Below are positions 35,190-44,265 of a stretch of 64,000 nucleotides of DNA, piece after piece. Position 1 is the stretch's first letter. The number at the start of each line of letters is the position of its first letter. This stretch comes from Phycisphaeraceae bacterium (GTDB taxonomy: Bacteria > Planctomycetota > Phycisphaerae > Phycisphaerales > UBA1924): positions 1,178,001 through 1,242,000 of the forward strand of contig JACKHC010000001.1 of assembly GCA_020639235.1 (NCBI GenBank), read 5' to 3'. The notes under the pieces were generated by a model, which searched no databases, was not told the origin of the DNA, and worked only from the letters and a program-made list of their open reading frames with translations. The position numbers were made by a program, and so were the translations under genes.

Positions 35190-35552
35190 ATGGATAAGCA
35201 GAAAGGCAAAGCACTCCGCCAGATTCGGCGTCGCAAGCGTGTTCGCGCGAGTGTTTCGGGCACGCCCTCGCGTCCCCGGTTGAGCATCTACAAGTCGCTC
35301 AACCACATGTACGCGCAGATCATCGACGATCTGTCGGGCAAGACGATCGTCTCGGCATCGACGCGCGACAAGGGCGTATCGATGGGCAAGACGGGCAACG
35401 CCGCGGCGGCGGCCGCGATCGGCGAGTCGATCGCCAAGAAGGCCGCGGGCGCGGGCATCAAGCAGGTGGCGTTCGATCGTTGCGGGTTCCGCTATCACGG
35501 GCGCGTCAAGGCGCTTGCTGATGCGGCACGCAAGGGCGGCCTCGAGTTCTGA
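35190..35552 (+). CDS. rplR: 50S ribosomal protein L18
   Basis: uL18, a 5S rRNA binder. The 120 residues have RQIRRRKRVRASVSGTPSRP, LSIYKSLNHMYAQIIDDLSG and the C-terminal FDRCGFRYHGRVKALADAAR. The ATG is preceded by GCAGGAG at 35174-35180, nine bases upstream. Confidence 0.97.
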   Translation: MDKQKGKALRQIRRRKRVRASVSGTPSRPRLSIYKSLNHMYAQIIDDLSGKTIVSASTRDKGVSMGKTGNAAAAAAIGESIAKKAAGAGIKQVAFDRCGFRYHGRVKALADAARKGGLEF

Positions 35553-35608
35553 AGAATTTGAATGGATGATTGCACGCGGCGACCGAGCCGCGGAGGAAGC
35601 GAATAGCA

Positions 35609-36175
35609 ATGGCCGAGATGATGGAAGAGAAATCAGGGCTTGAGTCGACCACGATCGGCGTGTTCCGCAGCGCGGCGACGGTCGCCGGCGGTCGCCGGTT
35701 CAGCTTCGGCTCGATGGTTGTGATGGGCGACCGTCACGGGACGGTCGGGCTCGGGTACGCCAAGGCGAACCAGGTGCCGCAGGCCATCGAGAAGGCCGAG
35801 AAGGACGCGAAGAAGAACCTCAAGCGTGTGACGCTTCACGGTGGGACGATTCCGCACGAGGTCGAGGGCACCTTCGGCGCTTCCAAGGTACGACTGATCC
35901 CGGCGTCGCCCGGTACGGGTGTTGTCGCGGGCGGCACCGTTCGCGCGGTGCTCGAGGCGGTCGGCGTCACCGACTGTCTGACCAAGTGCTACGGCTCGAC
36001 GAACAAGCGGAATGTCGCCAAGGCGACGATCGAGGGTCTGCGGATGCTTCGCAACGCGGAGCACTTCTCTCGGGCCCGCGCGGTCAGGATCGAGAAGACC
36101 AAGGTAGACGACATGCTGGGGCGCGGCGGATCGAGCGCCAAGCCGATGGCCAAGGGCGAGGACGCCGGCACGTAA
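35609..36175 (+). CDS. rpsE: 30S ribosomal protein S5
   Basis: uS5, with a role in mRNA entry and accuracy. The 188 residues contain the dsRNA-binding-like N domain (GGRRFSFGSMVVMGDRHGTV, LGYAKANQVPQAIEKAEKDA) and the C domain (LIPASPGTGVVAGGTVRAVL, CYGSTNKRNVAKATIEGLRM). It is slightly longer at both ends than E. coli S5. The next gene is L15; rpmD (L30), usual at this point, is absent. Confidence 0.97.
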   Translation: MAEMMEEKSGLESTTIGVFRSAATVAGGRRFSFGSMVVMGDRHGTVGLGYAKANQVPQAIEKAEKDAKKNLKRVTLHGGTIPHEVEGTFGASKVRLIPASPGTGVVAGGTVRAVLEAVGVTDCLTKCYGSTNKRNVAKATIEGLRMLRNAEHFSRARAVRIEKTKVDDMLGRGGSSAKPMAKGEDAGT

Positions 36176-36252
36176 TTTGGACGGGACGACAAGAACGATA
36201 ACACCGCATCGGTCGGACGACCGAGTGGCGGATAGCACGAGAGTACGAAGCC

Positions 36253-36822
36253 ATGATGATTCATGACATCACCGCGATGGCCGGCAAATACAAGGCGCGC
36301 AAGCGCGTCGGGCGCGGCCCCGGTTCGGGGCTGGGCAAGACTTCGGGTCGCGGTCACAAGGGTGCACGGAGCCGTTCGGGCTTCAGCGCCCGACTGCAGT
36401 TCGAGGGCGGTCAGATGCCGTTCTTCCGTCGCATCGCCAAGCGCGGGTTTACAAACGTGCAGTTCAAGACGCAGTTCTGGATCGTCAATCTGTGCGACAT
36501 CGTGTCGCACCCGGATTTCGCCAAGGGCGGGAATGTGTCGCCCGAGACGCTCGCCAAGGCGGGGCTCATCCGCGACGACAAGCGTCCTGTGAAGGTGCTC
36601 GGCGATCTGGGCGAGTCCAAGGCGCTCAAGGCCAAGCTGACTGTCGATGTGGCCCGCGTCACGGGCCCCGCGAAGAAGGCGATCACGGACGCGGGCGGAA
36701 CGGTCAACGAGACCGGATCGCGGCGTGACCAGATCCGCGGCGTCGACCGGAACTCGGGCGACGACACACCCAAGAATCTGAACAAGAAGCCCAAGCGTCG
36801 CGCCGCCAAGAAGTTCAACTGA
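36253..36822 (+). CDS. rplO: 50S ribosomal protein L15
   Basis: uL15, a late 50S assembly protein. The 189 residues contain KRVGRGPGSGLGKTSGRGHK, FEGGQMPFFRRIAKRGF and, near the end, VTGPAKKAITDAGGTVNET. A basic tail (KKPKRRAAKKFN) makes it longer than the usual 145. A second ATG one codon in is an alternative start. secY follows after 65 bases. Confidence 0.95.
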   Translation: MMIHDITAMAGKYKARKRVGRGPGSGLGKTSGRGHKGARSRSGFSARLQFEGGQMPFFRRIAKRGFTNVQFKTQFWIVNLCDIVSHPDFAKGGNVSPETLAKAGLIRDDKRPVKVLGDLGESKALKAKLTVDVARVTGPAKKAITDAGGTVNETGSRRDQIRGVDRNSGDDTPKNLNKKPKRRAAKKFN

Positions 36823-36887
36823 AGTTGAGCGTTCGGGGCGCCTAGACTGACGAGCTCGGAAACGCCAGCGGAGCGACGAAGCCCACG

Positions 36888-38323
<1,436 letters not shown>

Positions 38324-38324
<1 letters not shown>

Positions 38325-39223
38325 TGACACCCCGAGCAGTCGAGTATCCGCCCGGAGCCATCAAGACAGGCGAGCAGGTCGAATGCATCGCGAGGGCGGG
38401 CGAGGTTGTTGGGCGCGCGCTCAGGTGCGCTGCGGACCATGCGGCACCGGGTGTGACGACAGGTGAGATCGACTCGGTCGTGCGGCGCGAGCTGCGTGAG
38501 GCGGGTGCGACGGCGCTGTTCCTCGGATACCGCCAAGGGGACGCTCCCGCGTTTCCGGGCGCCGCGTGCGTTTCGGTGAACAACGAGGTTGTGCACGGCA
38601 TTCCGGGTGATCGAGTGCTCCGCGCCGGTGATGTGGTATCGATCGATGTCGGCGCATGTGTCGAAGGGTGGTGCGCCGATGCCGCGACAACCGTGATTGT
38701 TGGCGGTGACACCCGCGGGAGCGTTTCGCCTGAGGAGCTTAATGCCCGGCGCGCGTTGGTCGGGACGCTCCGGTCGGCGCTGGATGCGTGCATCGAGTCG
38801 ATCGGCGCGGGCGTCCGTTGGCTCGAGTTGGCGGGCCGGCTCGAAGATGCAGCGCTGAGCGCGGGGCTCGGGATGGTTGTGGAGTACATCGGGCACGGAA
38901 TCGGGCGGGAGTTGCATGAATGGCCCCGTGTGCCGGCGTACCGGACCGGGTTCGGCGGGGACGACTTCGTGCTGGCCGAGGGCATGGTGCTGGCGATCGA
39001 GCCGATCTTTACGGCGCGTTCTGAGGGCGTCGCGACCTGTTGGCGCGGCAGGCCGTCGAACGCGGTCGGGGTGACTCTCGAAAGGGACGGGTGGACGGTT
39101 GTCACCAAGGGAGGGATGGTCGCGGCCCACGAGGAGCGGACCGTTGTGGTAACTGGGGGGGCGGGGGGGCCGGGGGGGGCCGGATGCAGGATTTTGACGC
39201 CTGTGGAGTTGGCCACGGTTTGA
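38324..39223 (+). CDS. map: Methionine aminopeptidase, type I
   Basis: Removes initiator Met from new proteins in the cytoplasm. The 299 residues keep all five metal ligands: Asp in VSIDVGACVEGW, Asp in CADAATTV, His in IGHGIGRELHEWP, Glu in AIEPIFT and Glu in AHEERTVVVT. It is about 40 residues longer than E. coli Map, partly a Gly-rich tail (TGGAGGPGGAG) encoded by an extreme G-run. It overlaps secY by one base, the common spc-operon arrangement; adk, often between them, is absent. Confidence 0.95.
39155..39179 (+). repeat. G-tract cluster G7-C-G7-CC-G8 at the 3' end of map
   Basis: Three guanine runs of 7, 7 and 8 (39155-39161, 39163-39169, 39172-39179) are separated by one or two C. They encode the Gly/Ala/Pro tail of Map after the last metal ligand. 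The tract is a potential G-quadruplex on the coding strand and mRNA, and a site where slippage would change the tail. The flanking region keeps an open frame. Confidence 0.75.
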
Positions 39224-39288
39224 ATGGGGGGTATAACCCAAAGCCCGATCCCGAGAGAGAGGACCGGGCGATCTGATCTGAGAGGTTT

Positions 39289-39507
39289 ATGCCGAAGCAA
39301 GAAGAGAAGTTCACACTGGAAGCCGAGGTCATCGATGCCCTCCCGAACGCGATGTTCCGGGTGAAGCTGCCGAATGACAAGGAAATCATCGCCTATGTCT
39401 CGGGGAAGATGCGGCAGCACTACATCCGCATCCTGCCGGGGGACCGGGTGACGGTCGAACTGAGCCCGTACGACCTGACCAAGGCCCGAATTACCTATCG
39501 CCACTGA
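39289..39507 (+). CDS. infA: Translation initiation factor IF-1
   Basis: OB-fold initiation factor binding the 30S A site. All 72 residues match the family: KQEEKFTLEAEVIDALPNAM, FRVKLPNDKEIIAYVSGKMR and IRILPGDRVTVELSPYDLTK. GAGAGG lies just upstream of the ATG. It is followed by a 204-base gap before rpmJ. Confidence 0.97.
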   Translation: MPKQEEKFTLEAEVIDALPNAMFRVKLPNDKEIIAYVSGKMRQHYIRILPGDRVTVELSPYDLTKARITYRH

Positions 39508-39585
39508 CCCGGGGCTATCGGGAGCCCGGGGCCGGGGGGAGCCGTGGGGGTGGGGCGGCGGTTCGCACCGTTGACGGGGGTTTGC

Positions 39586-39591
39586 TACAAT
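39586..39591 (+). promoter_or_regulatory. Possible -10 box (TACAAT) before rpmJ
   Basis: TACAAT sits in the 204-base gap between infA and rpmJ, about 120 bases before rpmJ. A TTGACG is only nine bases upstream, too close to act as its -35. The gap otherwise holds GC-rich repeats of CCCGGGG type (39508-39535). A separate promoter for the alpha operon is possible. Confidence 0.25.
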
Positions 39592-39711
39592 CTCCGCCCG
39601 CGCCGCGCCGGGCTCCGGAGGCGGCGGGTGGGCGAGTTTCCGAGTTGATTTCGAGTTCTATCGGCGGCTGGCGCTTTGCGCCGTCGAGTTTCGGCCGCGG
39701 AGGTGGTTGGT

Positions 39712-39828
39712 ATGAAGGTTCGTTCGAGCATCAAGCGGATCTGCGGCAGTTGCAAGATTGTCCGTCGCAAGGGCAAGGTCCGTGTGATCTGCAGCGCCGA
39801 TCCGAAGCACAAGCAGGTTCAGGGCTGA
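39712..39828 (+). CDS. rpmJ: 50S ribosomal protein L36
   Basis: Smallest 50S protein (bL36), 38 residues: starts MKVRSSIKRICGSCKIVRRK and ends CSADPKHKQVQG. The zinc ligands C11, C14, C27 and H33 are all present, so this is the zinc-binding form, in contrast to the zinc-less S14 in the same cluster. GGAGG lies ten bases upstream. Usual position between infA and rpsM. Confidence 0.97.
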   Translation: MKVRSSIKRICGSCKIVRRKGKVRVICSADPKHKQVQG

Positions 39829-39870
39829 AGAGTCCTGCACTCATAGAGACATTGTTGGGAGCAAGTATTC

Positions 39871-40248
39871 ATGCCTCGTATTGCCGGCATCGACATTCCT
39901 GACCGTAAGAAGATTCGTTTCTCGCTTCAGTACATCCACGGCGTGGGCCCGAAGATCGCTGATGAGATCATCGCCAAGTGCGGGCTCGACCCGGACAAGC
40001 GCGCCGGTGATCTGAACGAGTCCGAGGTCGCGAGCATCGCGAGTCTGATCGACGCCGAGTATGTCGTCGAGGGTGCGCTGCGTCGCCAGGTCTCGCAGAA
40101 CATCTCGCGTTTGCGTGAGATTCGTTGCTACCGGGGCGATCGCCACCGTCGCGGCCTCCCGTGCCGCGGACAGCGGACCAAGTGCAACGCGCGTACGCGC
40201 AAGGGCAAGAAGAAGACCGTCGCCGGCAAGAAGGGCGTTAAGGGCTAA
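39871..40248 (+). CDS. rpsM: 30S ribosomal protein S13
   Basis: uS13, contacting the P-site tRNA and L5. The 125 residues contain MPRIAGIDIPDRKKIRFSLQ, YIHGVGPKIADEIIAKCGLD, then CYRGDRHRRGLPCRGQRTKC and a basic tail. GGGAG lies nine bases before the start. Confidence 0.97.
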   Translation: MPRIAGIDIPDRKKIRFSLQYIHGVGPKIADEIIAKCGLDPDKRAGDLNESEVASIASLIDAEYVVEGALRRQVSQNISRLREIRCYRGDRHRRGLPCRGQRTKCNARTRKGKKKTVAGKKGVKG

Positions 40249-40284
40249 CACCGCGGACACGCGCTGCATCAGGATTGAAACAAG

Positions 40285-40665
40285 ATGGCCAAGAAGACAC
40301 AGAAGAAAGTCCGCAAGCACGTTGTCCGCGGGATCGCGTGCGTCAAGGCGACCTTCAACAACACGATCGTCACGATCACCGATACCAACGGCGAAGTGCT
40401 TTGCTGGGACTCGGCCGGGACGATGGGTTTCAAGGGCGCTCGCAAGAGCACGCCCTTCGCCGCGACCCGTGCCGGTGAGTCGACCGGCTCCAAGGCACGG
40501 AAGATGGGGATGGTCGAGGTCGAGGTCCGCATCAAGGGTGCGGGCGGCGGTCGCGAGTCGGCGGTGCAGGGGCTCGTTTCGACGGGCCTGCGCGTGACGG
40601 CGGTGGAAGATCACACCCCGGTGCCGCACAACGGATGCCGCCCTCGTAAGCGTCGCCGCGTCTGA
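40285..40665 (+). CDS. rpsK: 30S ribosomal protein S11
   Basis: uS11 of the 30S platform. The 126 residues include GIACVKATFNNTIVTITDTN, GFKGARKSTPFAATRAGEST and the end DHTPVPHNGCRPRKRRRV. The gene expected next, rpsD, is not here; a 134-base gap without a reading frame leads to rpoA. Confidence 0.97.
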   Translation: MAKKTQKKVRKHVVRGIACVKATFNNTIVTITDTNGEVLCWDSAGTMGFKGARKSTPFAATRAGESTGSKARKMGMVEVEVRIKGAGGGRESAVQGLVSTGLRVTAVEDHTPVPHNGCRPRKRRRV

Positions 40666-40799
40666 TCCTGGATGGTGGATGAGTTGTTCGTCTGCCGGGG
40701 AAGAAGGGGTTCGAGGGCGTCGGCAGCGTCCGCGAGCCACCGTGAGCCCGGGAGACTCAGGTGAGATATCTGAACACTGCCGAGTGAATGGAGATTGCC

Positions 40800-41810
40800 A
40801 TGCGCGTCCGCTGGCGTGGGCTGGAACTGCCCAACCGAGTCAATGAAGACACGAAGTTCTCGACGCCGGATTACGGCAAGTTCGAGGTCGAGCCGTTCGA
40901 GCGCGGCTTCGGCACGACGATCGGCAACTCGCTCCGGCGCGTGCTGCTCTCGAGCCTCGAGGGCGCTTCGGTCACGGCGATCAAGATCAAGGGCGCCGAG
41001 CACGAGTTCACCTCGATGCCGGGCGTGATGGAGGATGTCACGGACATCGTCCTGAATGTCAAGAACCTGATCGTCAAGTGCGACTCGGACGAGCCCAAGA
41101 CGATGCGCCTCGCGGCGAGCGGCCCCGGCGAAGTGACGGCGGACCTGATCGAGGCCGACACCGCGATCACGATTCTCAACAAGGATCTGGTCATCGCGAC
41201 GCTCACCGAGGCCGTCGATTTCGAAATGGAGCTGCGCGTGCAGCGTGGACGTGGGTATGTCCCCGCGTCAGAGCAGTACGAGGAGCAGCGCGAGGAGCAG
41301 GAGGTAGGCCTGATCCCGGTCGACGCCCTCTACTCACCGGTGCAGCGCGTGCGGTACAAGGTCGAGGACACCCGCGTCGGTCAGCGGACGAACTACGACA
41401 AGCTGATTCTCGAGGTGTGGACCAACGGCACGATCACGCCCGAGATGTCCATTGTCGAGGCGTCGAAGATTCTGCGCAAGCACCTGAATACCTTTGTGCA
41501 GTACTTCGAGCTGGGTCGCGAGCGCGTCTCGGAAGAGGCCGCCGCGGCGGCCGCGGTCGATGATGAGCTGATCCGCAAGCTGAACATGCCGATCAACGCG
41601 CTGGAACTGAGCGTCCGGGCGAGCAACTGCCTGGAGTCGGCGCGGATCAACACTGTCGCGGAACTCGTGAACCGGACCGAGTCGGACCTCCTGAAGGTGC
41701 GCTCGTTCGGCAAGACTTCGTTGCGTGAAGTAAAGCGTAAGTTGGATGACATGGGTCTGACGCTGGGCATGCCGCTCCCCGAGGGTGTGTCGGTCGGCGC
41801 GGGCGAGTAA
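40800..41810 (+). CDS. rpoA: RNA polymerase alpha subunit
   Basis: Alpha subunit that nucleates RNA polymerase assembly. The 336 residues comprise the N-terminal domain (FERGFGTTIGNSLRRVLLSS, GVMEDVTDIVLNVKNL, YSPVQRVRYKVEDTRVGQRT) and the C-terminal domain (LELSVRASNCLESARINTVA, GKTSLREVKRKLDDMGL). An acidic, Ala-rich linker joins them. ATG 40800 has GGAG six bases upstream; ATG 40788 is an alternative. Confidence 0.97.
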   Translation: MRVRWRGLELPNRVNEDTKFSTPDYGKFEVEPFERGFGTTIGNSLRRVLLSSLEGASVTAIKIKGAEHEFTSMPGVMEDVTDIVLNVKNLIVKCDSDEPKTMRLAASGPGEVTADLIEADTAITILNKDLVIATLTEAVDFEMELRVQRGRGYVPASEQYEEQREEQEVGLIPVDALYSPVQRVRYKVEDTRVGQRTNYDKLILEVWTNGTITPEMSIVEASKILRKHLNTFVQYFELGRERVSEEAAAAAAVDDELIRKLNMPINALELSVRASNCLESARINTVAELVNRTESDLLKVRSFGKTSLREVKRKLDDMGLTLGMPLPEGVSVGAGE

Positions 41811-41863
41811 GTGAGTGAACCGTCGCCGGCGTGGTCCGGCGTTGCTAGTCAGGAGTTGGTGTC

Positions 41864-42502
41864 ATGCGTCACCGCAAGGCCGGATACAAACTGAATCGGA
41901 AGACGGCGCATCGTCAGGCGATGCTCCGCAATATGGCGGTGTCGCTCTTCGAGCACGGGCAGATCGTGACGACGCTCCCCAAGGCCAAGGCGCTGCAGCC
42001 GATGGTGGAGAAGATCGTGACGCTCGCCAAACGCGGCGACATCCCGGCGCGCCGGCTGATCGAGTCGAAACTCGGCGGCGACCGCAAGACCTTCGAGTGG
42101 CTGTACCTGCCCAAGGACGCCTCCGAGGGCGAGCGCGGCTCGGTCGAGCGTCAGCGTGAGTCGGCCAGCGCGTTCTTCCCGATCCCCGACGGGGACCAAG
42201 TGGAGCGCAACCGATACGGCGAGCTCCGCAACGCTCCCAAGATCGTGAAGCATATCGTCGAGAATGTCGCTCCGCGGTTCGAGGATCGGGCCGGCGGGTA
42301 CACGCGGATCATCAAGCTCGGCAAGCGCCGCGTGGGCGACGCGGCCGAGTATTGCGTGATCCAGTTCGTCGGCGCCGAGGAAGGCCCCGAGATCGGCGGC
42401 AACATCTCGAATCGGCGTCGCATCGCCGACAAGCGCACGGCGTACGCCGCGAAGGTCCGCAAGGGCTTCGCCAAGAAGGAAGCCGAGCCCGCCGAGGCGT
42501 GA
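41864..42502 (+). CDS. rplQ: 50S ribosomal protein L17, enlarged
   Basis: bL17 near the tunnel exit. The first 50 residues are typical (MRHRKAGYKLNRKTAHRQAM, LRNMAVSLFEHGQIVTTLPK). The GYTRIIKLGKRRVGDAAEYC segment is also conserved, but the two are separated by an insertion (about residues 68-120, from GDRKTFEWLYL to QVERNRYGEL). A charged tail follows, giving 212 residues against the usual 115-130. AGGAG lies eight bases upstream. It is the last gene of the cluster and has a terminator. Confidence 0.95.
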   Translation: MRHRKAGYKLNRKTAHRQAMLRNMAVSLFEHGQIVTTLPKAKALQPMVEKIVTLAKRGDIPARRLIESKLGGDRKTFEWLYLPKDASEGERGSVERQRESASAFFPIPDGDQVERNRYGELRNAPKIVKHIVENVAPRFEDRAGGYTRIIKLGKRRVGDAAEYCVIQFVGAEEGPEIGGNISNRRRIADKRTAYAAKVRKGFAKKEAEPAEA

Positions 42503-42526
42503 GCCGCGGATGATGGACGAAGCCTC

Positions 42527-42553
42527 AAGGCCGCGGAGTACTGCGGCCTTTTT
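42527..42553 (+). terminator. Intrinsic terminator of the ribosomal cluster
   Basis: An eight-pair perfect stem (42527-42534 with 42543-42550) and an eight-base loop are followed by TTTTT, 25 bases after the rplQ stop. Confidence 0.87.
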
Positions 42554-42567
42554 CGTGCGCATCGCGG

Positions 42568-42573
42568 TACACT
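42568..42573 (+). promoter_or_regulatory. Possible -10 box (TACACT) ten bases before pheS
   Basis: TACACT ends nine bases before the pheS ATG, just after the rplQ terminator. If used, transcription would begin two or three bases before the start codon and the message would be nearly leaderless. No Shine-Dalgarno sequence precedes the ATG, which fits. No clear -35 box. Confidence 0.3.
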
Positions 42574-42582
42574 GAAACCGAC

Positions 42583-43617
42583 ATGATCGCCTCGCTCGAC
42601 CAACTCGAACAGATGGAACGAGAAGCGCTGGCTTCGCTCGCGGCGGCGTCGGATGCCGCCTCGCTGGAGTCGTGGCGCATTGAGTACCTCGGGGGCAAAG
42701 GTAAAGTCAAGGCGATGATGGGGTCACTGAAGGATGTGCCCAAGGAAGAGAAGCCCGCGTTCGGCAAGCGAATGAACGAGGTCCGCGTCGCGATCGAGTC
42801 GGCGTTCGGCCAGCGCAAGGAGTCGATCGGCGCACCGGGTGAAGCCGCCCGGGCGGGCGTGGATCTCACCGAGCCGGGTTTGTCGCAGGCGCGGGGGCGA
42901 CGCCACATCATCACGCGGGTGCGCGAAGAGTTGTGCGGGGTGTTCGGTCGGATGGGTTTCGATGTGGCCGAGGGCCCGGAGCTCGAAGACGACGAGCACA
43001 ACTTCGTGAAGCTCAACATCCCGGAGGGTCACCCGGCGCGCGAGCCGATCGACAACTTCTACATCGAAGAACCAGACGGCAAGCCGCGGCCCCGGATGCT
43101 GCGCACGCAGACAAGCACGGTGCAGATCCGCGTGCTGGAGCGGGCGCTGAAGGAGGGGTGGGGCCCGCCGGTGCGGATCGTGGCGCCCGGTCGCGTGTAT
43201 CGCCCCGACACGGTGGACGCGACGCACTCGTTCATGTTCCATCAGATCGAGGGGCTGTATGTCGATCGCCGCGTGACGATGGTCGATCTCAAGACGACGC
43301 TCTTCCAGTTCGCGCGGACGTACTTCGGTGCGGACGCGCAGGTGCGGCTCCGCCCGAGCTTCTTCCCCTTCACCGAGCCCAGCGCCGAGTTCGACATGAT
43401 GATCCGGCTCCGCCCCGATCAGCCGGCGAGGTGGATCGAACTGGGCGGGTGCGGCATGGTGGACCCCGAGGTGCTGAAAGCGGTCGGCGTCGATCCCGAG
43501 CAATGGACGGGATTCGCCTTCGGATTCGGCGTGGACCGCATCGCGATGGGCAAGTACCGCATCCCCGATATCCGCATGCTGTTCGACAACGATCTGCGAT
43601 TCCTTGACCAGTTGTGA
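42583..43617 (+). CDS. pheS: Phenylalanyl-tRNA synthetase alpha subunit
   Basis: Catalytic subunit charging tRNA-Phe. The 344 residues have an N-terminal coiled-coil arm (LDQLEQMEREALASLAAASD), class II motif 2 (GRVYRPDTVDATHSFMFHQI), the FPFTEPSAEFDM segment and motif 3 (FAFGFGVDRIAMGKYRIPDI). RTQTSTVQIRVL stands in place of the common RTHTSPVQ. pheT does not follow; the next gene is unrelated, so the beta subunit must be encoded elsewhere. Confidence 0.95.
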   Translation: MIASLDQLEQMEREALASLAAASDAASLESWRIEYLGGKGKVKAMMGSLKDVPKEEKPAFGKRMNEVRVAIESAFGQRKESIGAPGEAARAGVDLTEPGLSQARGRRHIITRVREELCGVFGRMGFDVAEGPELEDDEHNFVKLNIPEGHPAREPIDNFYIEEPDGKPRPRMLRTQTSTVQIRVLERALKEGWGPPVRIVAPGRVYRPDTVDATHSFMFHQIEGLYVDRRVTMVDLKTTLFQFARTYFGADAQVRLRPSFFPFTEPSAEFDMMIRLRPDQPARWIELGGCGMVDPEVLKAVGVDPEQWTGFAFGFGVDRIAMGKYRIPDIRMLFDNDLRFLDQL

Positions 43618-43653
43618 TCGAGCGCCAGGCATCCATCGTGAGGTGAGCACGAC

Positions 43654-44265
43654 ATGATCGACGACCACGAGACTCCACCGACCAGCGCTGCGCCGCCCAC
43701 AGACCCGTTGGACTTCGAGTTGGAACCGGAGTTGCCCAAGTGGCCCAAAGTGGTCGGGATCACATCGATCGTGCTCGCGGGAATCGGGCTTGGCTGCGGC
43801 GGGTGCGGGATCGCGATGCTCTTGGGCGGGACCGAGTTCTTCCTCAAGATGGCGGAGCAGCAGATGGGCCCGGCGCCATCGGTGATGCTGCCGACGCTCC
43901 AGCAGAAGGTGCAGGGCTCTATAGGATTCCTGTGGGCGGTGCTGCTGTTGATCGCGGGGATTCAGACGCTCCGGCGTCAGTACTCGGGGCGTTTGCTGCA
44001 CCTGGCCTATGGCATCGGGACGATCCCCCTTTTCATCTGGGGCATGAAAATCCAGTTCGATGCGATGGCGGCGATCAATCAGTGGGCCCAGGCGAATCCG
44101 GACAATCAATGGGCGCAGCAGCAGAATCCGATCGGTCAGTGGATCGGGCTGGGCATCGCGGTTTTGCTGAGCTTGCCCTGGCCGCTCTTCTGCCTCGGCT
44201 GGTTCGGACTCGTGAAGAAGAAGCCGGAGGACTTCACGGGCGGGCTGATGGTCGATCAGCTGTAG
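43654..44265 (+). CDS. Membrane protein of unknown function
   Basis: Protein of 203 residues with a Pro/Glu-rich N-terminal tail and four hydrophobic spans near 33-55, 92-107, 118-130 and 163-188. The first span holds GLGCGGCGIAML. A Gln/Asn/Trp-rich stretch (INQWAQANPDNQWAQQQNP) lies between spans 3 and 4. I do not recognise the family. The last ten bases overlap the end of the convergent TPR lipoprotein gene. Confidence 0.66.
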   Translation: MIDDHETPPTSAAPPTDPLDFELEPELPKWPKVVGITSIVLAGIGLGCGGCGIAMLLGGTEFFLKMAEQQMGPAPSVMLPTLQQKVQGSIGFLWAVLLLIAGIQTLRRQYSGRLLHLAYGIGTIPLFIWGMKIQFDAMAAINQWAQANPDNQWAQQQNPIGQWIGLGIAVLLSLPWPLFCLGWFGLVKKKPEDFTGGLMVDQL

